A stretch of DNA of 64,000 nt from positions 62,001 to 126,000 of the forward strand of contig JAQBYD010000001.1 of assembly GCA_027623315.1 (NCBI GenBank), in the 5' to 3' direction. Positions 62,708 through 64,000 of this stretch are shown here, one piece after another. Made by a program: the position numbers and the translations under genes. Each line of letters starts with the position of its first letter. Position 1 is the first letter of the stretch. The stretch is from Verrucomicrobiota bacterium (GTDB taxonomy: Bacteria > Verrucomicrobiota > Kiritimatiellia > CAJWTS01). The notes below the pieces were generated by a model. It did no database searches. It had not been told where the DNA came from and was given only the letters and a program-made list of their open reading frames with translations.

Positions 62708-64000
62708 TCAATGCGTGTCGCCTTGCAGAACGGCGGCACCGAAGAATTGCGGCTGGTGGTTGCCGCCGGGCGCACAGGGCCACATGCTCAACTCGGGGAT
62801 CGCGTTGAGGACCCGGTTCCTGACGAACAGAACGCGCAGCGTCGCGCCGGAAGCCGGGGGTGTCGCGCCGAGCGTCGCCCAGGGGATCGCCAGCTCGACG
62901 GTCCACGCGCCATCCGCGCGACCGGTGGCGACCTCGAATTGACCGTTCCAGGAGCTGTCCCATCCCGCGCCGTCATAGATAACCCCGGCCGGGTTGATCA
63001 TGACCTGGTGATAGGTCTTGGCGTCCCCATCGGCATCGACAAACAACTCGATCGAATCGTCGACACTTACGCTGTCGTCGCGGTAACGCGCCGTCAGGTG
63101 CAGCGCGTCCAACTCGGGTTCCGTGCAGCGGAACGCCGCGTAGAGCCCGTGCTCGTCCCAGGCCAGCCAGGTGGCGGTCGGCTGCGCTGCCGGCTGATCG
63201 AGTTTGGGCGTGAGAAAAGACTGAACCGTCGCCGCGCCGGCCCAGGCGGCATCGTCAAGCACACCGTCCAGTTTGGGCGGCTGAACGGCCCGCGGCACAG
63301 CGATCCGCGGCCGCGGTTTCGTTTTGAACATGAACGCGAGCGGCAAGGCATGTGCGGCGATCGGTTCCGGACCGACATCCCGCTCCAAGTGGAACACGCA
63401 GAGCGGTTGCGGGAGAAATCCGGGCGAGACAAACGGATCGCCTTCAAACCGAATCCGGAAGGGCGCCGGCTCACAGGCGCCACCGGAGACCGGCACCTCG
63501 GCGCGGGCTGGCTCCACCGACCACCCGCTTCCTTTTTCGGTTTGCCACGACATGGTCAGGACCCCGTCCGCCAGCCCCTCCAGCCCCTCGATCCCGAAAC
63601 CGATGCGGGCGTCGAGCGGGGCCTCGGTCGCTTCGTCGAGCCGGAGTCGCAGTCGAACTCCTACGTTGCCGATGGTGTCGCCTTCGCGCAATTCACAACG
63701 CGAGACCTGTTCCAGCGGCCGCACACCGGCGGCGCCGAAGCGGAGTTCCACCGGCGCGCCGGCCCGGGGCGCATCCCCTCCGCCCGCGGCCGTGATGCGA
63801 ATGCTCACCGCATGCCATCCGGTGGCAAGCGCTGCGGGAAACATCTGCCAGGCTCCGCGTCCCGTGGCCTGCAGCGGTTGACCGTCGACGACAACCCGCG
63901 CGCCGCCGGCGCTAAACACCTGGAACTGGTAGATGTCATTGGTCACGGCTTCGACGAAGCATTCGACGGTCACGGCGACGCCCGCGGTGATTCCCGCCGT
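62708..64000 (-). CDS. CBM9-like protein, N-terminus outside the window
   Basis: At least 430 residues; the frame is open to the edge, so GTG 63973 is not necessarily the start. The C-terminal 210 residues match a CBM9-type domain: PPKLDGVLDDAAWAGAATVQ, WLAWDEHGLYAAFRCTEPEL, VDDSIELFVDADGDAKTYHQ, GAWTVELAIPWATLGATPPA. The N-terminal part has PA14-like strands (DIYQFQVFSAGGARVVVDGQ) and a beta-sandwich. No catalytic domain is visible here. It ends 37 bases before the GH28 gene on the same strand and is the first visible gene of the series. Confidence 0.82.
   Translation of the reverse strand, partial: TAGITAGVAVTVECFVEAVTNDIYQFQVFSAGGARVVVDGQPLQATGRGAWQMFPAALATGWHAVSIRITAAGGGDAPRAGAPVELRFGAAGVRPLEQVSRCELREGDTIGNVGVRLRLRLDEATEAPLDARIGFGIEGLEGLADGVLTMSWQTEKGSGWSVEPARAEVPVSGGACEPAPFRIRFEGDPFVSPGFLPQPLCVFHLERDVGPEPIAAHALPLAFMFKTKPRPRIAVPRAVQPPKLDGVLDDAAWAGAATVQSFLTPKLDQPAAQPTATWLAWDEHGLYAAFRCTEPELDALHLTARYRDDSVSVDDSIELFVDADGDAKTYHQVMINPAGVIYDGAGWDSSWNGQFEVATGRADGAWTVELAIPWATLGATPPASGATLRVLFVRNRVLNAIPELSMWPCAPGGNHQPQFFGAAVLQGDTH

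Overview
The window is GC-rich (about 60% by eye), densely coding bacterial chromosome. No phylogenetic marker is decisive. Several traits together suggest a PVC-type Gram-negative, perhaps near Kiritimatiellota or Verrucomicrobiota: secreted proteins ending in a calcium-type DxDxDG segment and a YRVRV-like tail, a PQQ-propeller protein that starts its mature part with DWPGYRG, PA14 and CBM9-like modules, several Gfo/Idh oxidoreductases and sugar isomerases, ExbB/ExbD with TPR and VWA proteins, and a UVR-motif protein. This placement is an inference.

Layout. 0-1.7 kb: ferrous iron uptake (feoA, start of feoB) and haem synthesis (hemB, metal site of the non-zinc type). 1.8-4.6 kb: three-gene operon of a secreted terpenoid-cyclase-fold repeat protein, a membrane protein and a secreted TPR-like protein. 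5-8.7 kb: a sulfite/nitrite reductase fused to a TusA-like domain, followed by an Mrp-type Fe-S carrier. 9.4-13.1 kb: full-length metH, followed by a hipA remnant. 13.5-16.7 kb: TPR protein plus secreted metallophosphoesterase. 16.9-20.1 kb: miaB, a TIM-barrel isomerase and an AraC/MGMT repair protein. 20.4-23.2 kb: a small HTH protein and three membrane or membrane-anchored unknowns. 23.2-29.4 kb: a Gfo/Idh enzyme, then an MshEN-like mini-protein, two cupredoxin-fold proteins, a porin gene and a hybrid histidine kinase. The last two carry three separate disabling lesions. 29.4-31.1 kb: AI-2E transporter, tRNA-Thr and two large inverted repeats.

31.1-40.4 kb is one long leftward gene series: FmdB, zinc-ribbon membrane protein, peptidase-MA-like protein, argH, exbB, exbD, TPR protein, VWA protein. 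40.5-44.3 kb: prenyl diphosphate synthase, UVR protein, sugar-nucleotide epimerase and D-lyxose isomerase. 44.4-48.7 kb is a patchwork: a broken Gfo/Idh gene next to interspersed repeats, an intact Gfo/Idh gene, a Phd/ParE-type toxin-antitoxin pair, a second FmdB, tRNA-Ser and a 5'-truncated REP-associated transposase directly against that tRNA. 48.7-64 kb is a carbohydrate region: LacZ-type beta-galactosidase facing a leftward series of CBM9-like protein, GH28 enzyme, secreted unknown with a carbohydrate-binding-like tail, a 1852-residue PA14/helical-repeat lipoprotein, PQQ-propeller protein and SDR.

The most unusual material is non-coding or decaying: a repeat whose first three bases are the TAG stop codon of the neighbouring gene at two loci, an interspersed CACGAATCAC/GCGGATGNCGCGGAT repeat group present in the gene-remnant area, the triple-lesioned cupredoxin/porin/kinase operon, and a 954-bp internal duplication in the giant lipoprotein gene. 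I found no CRISPR array, prophage, rRNA or complete insertion sequence.
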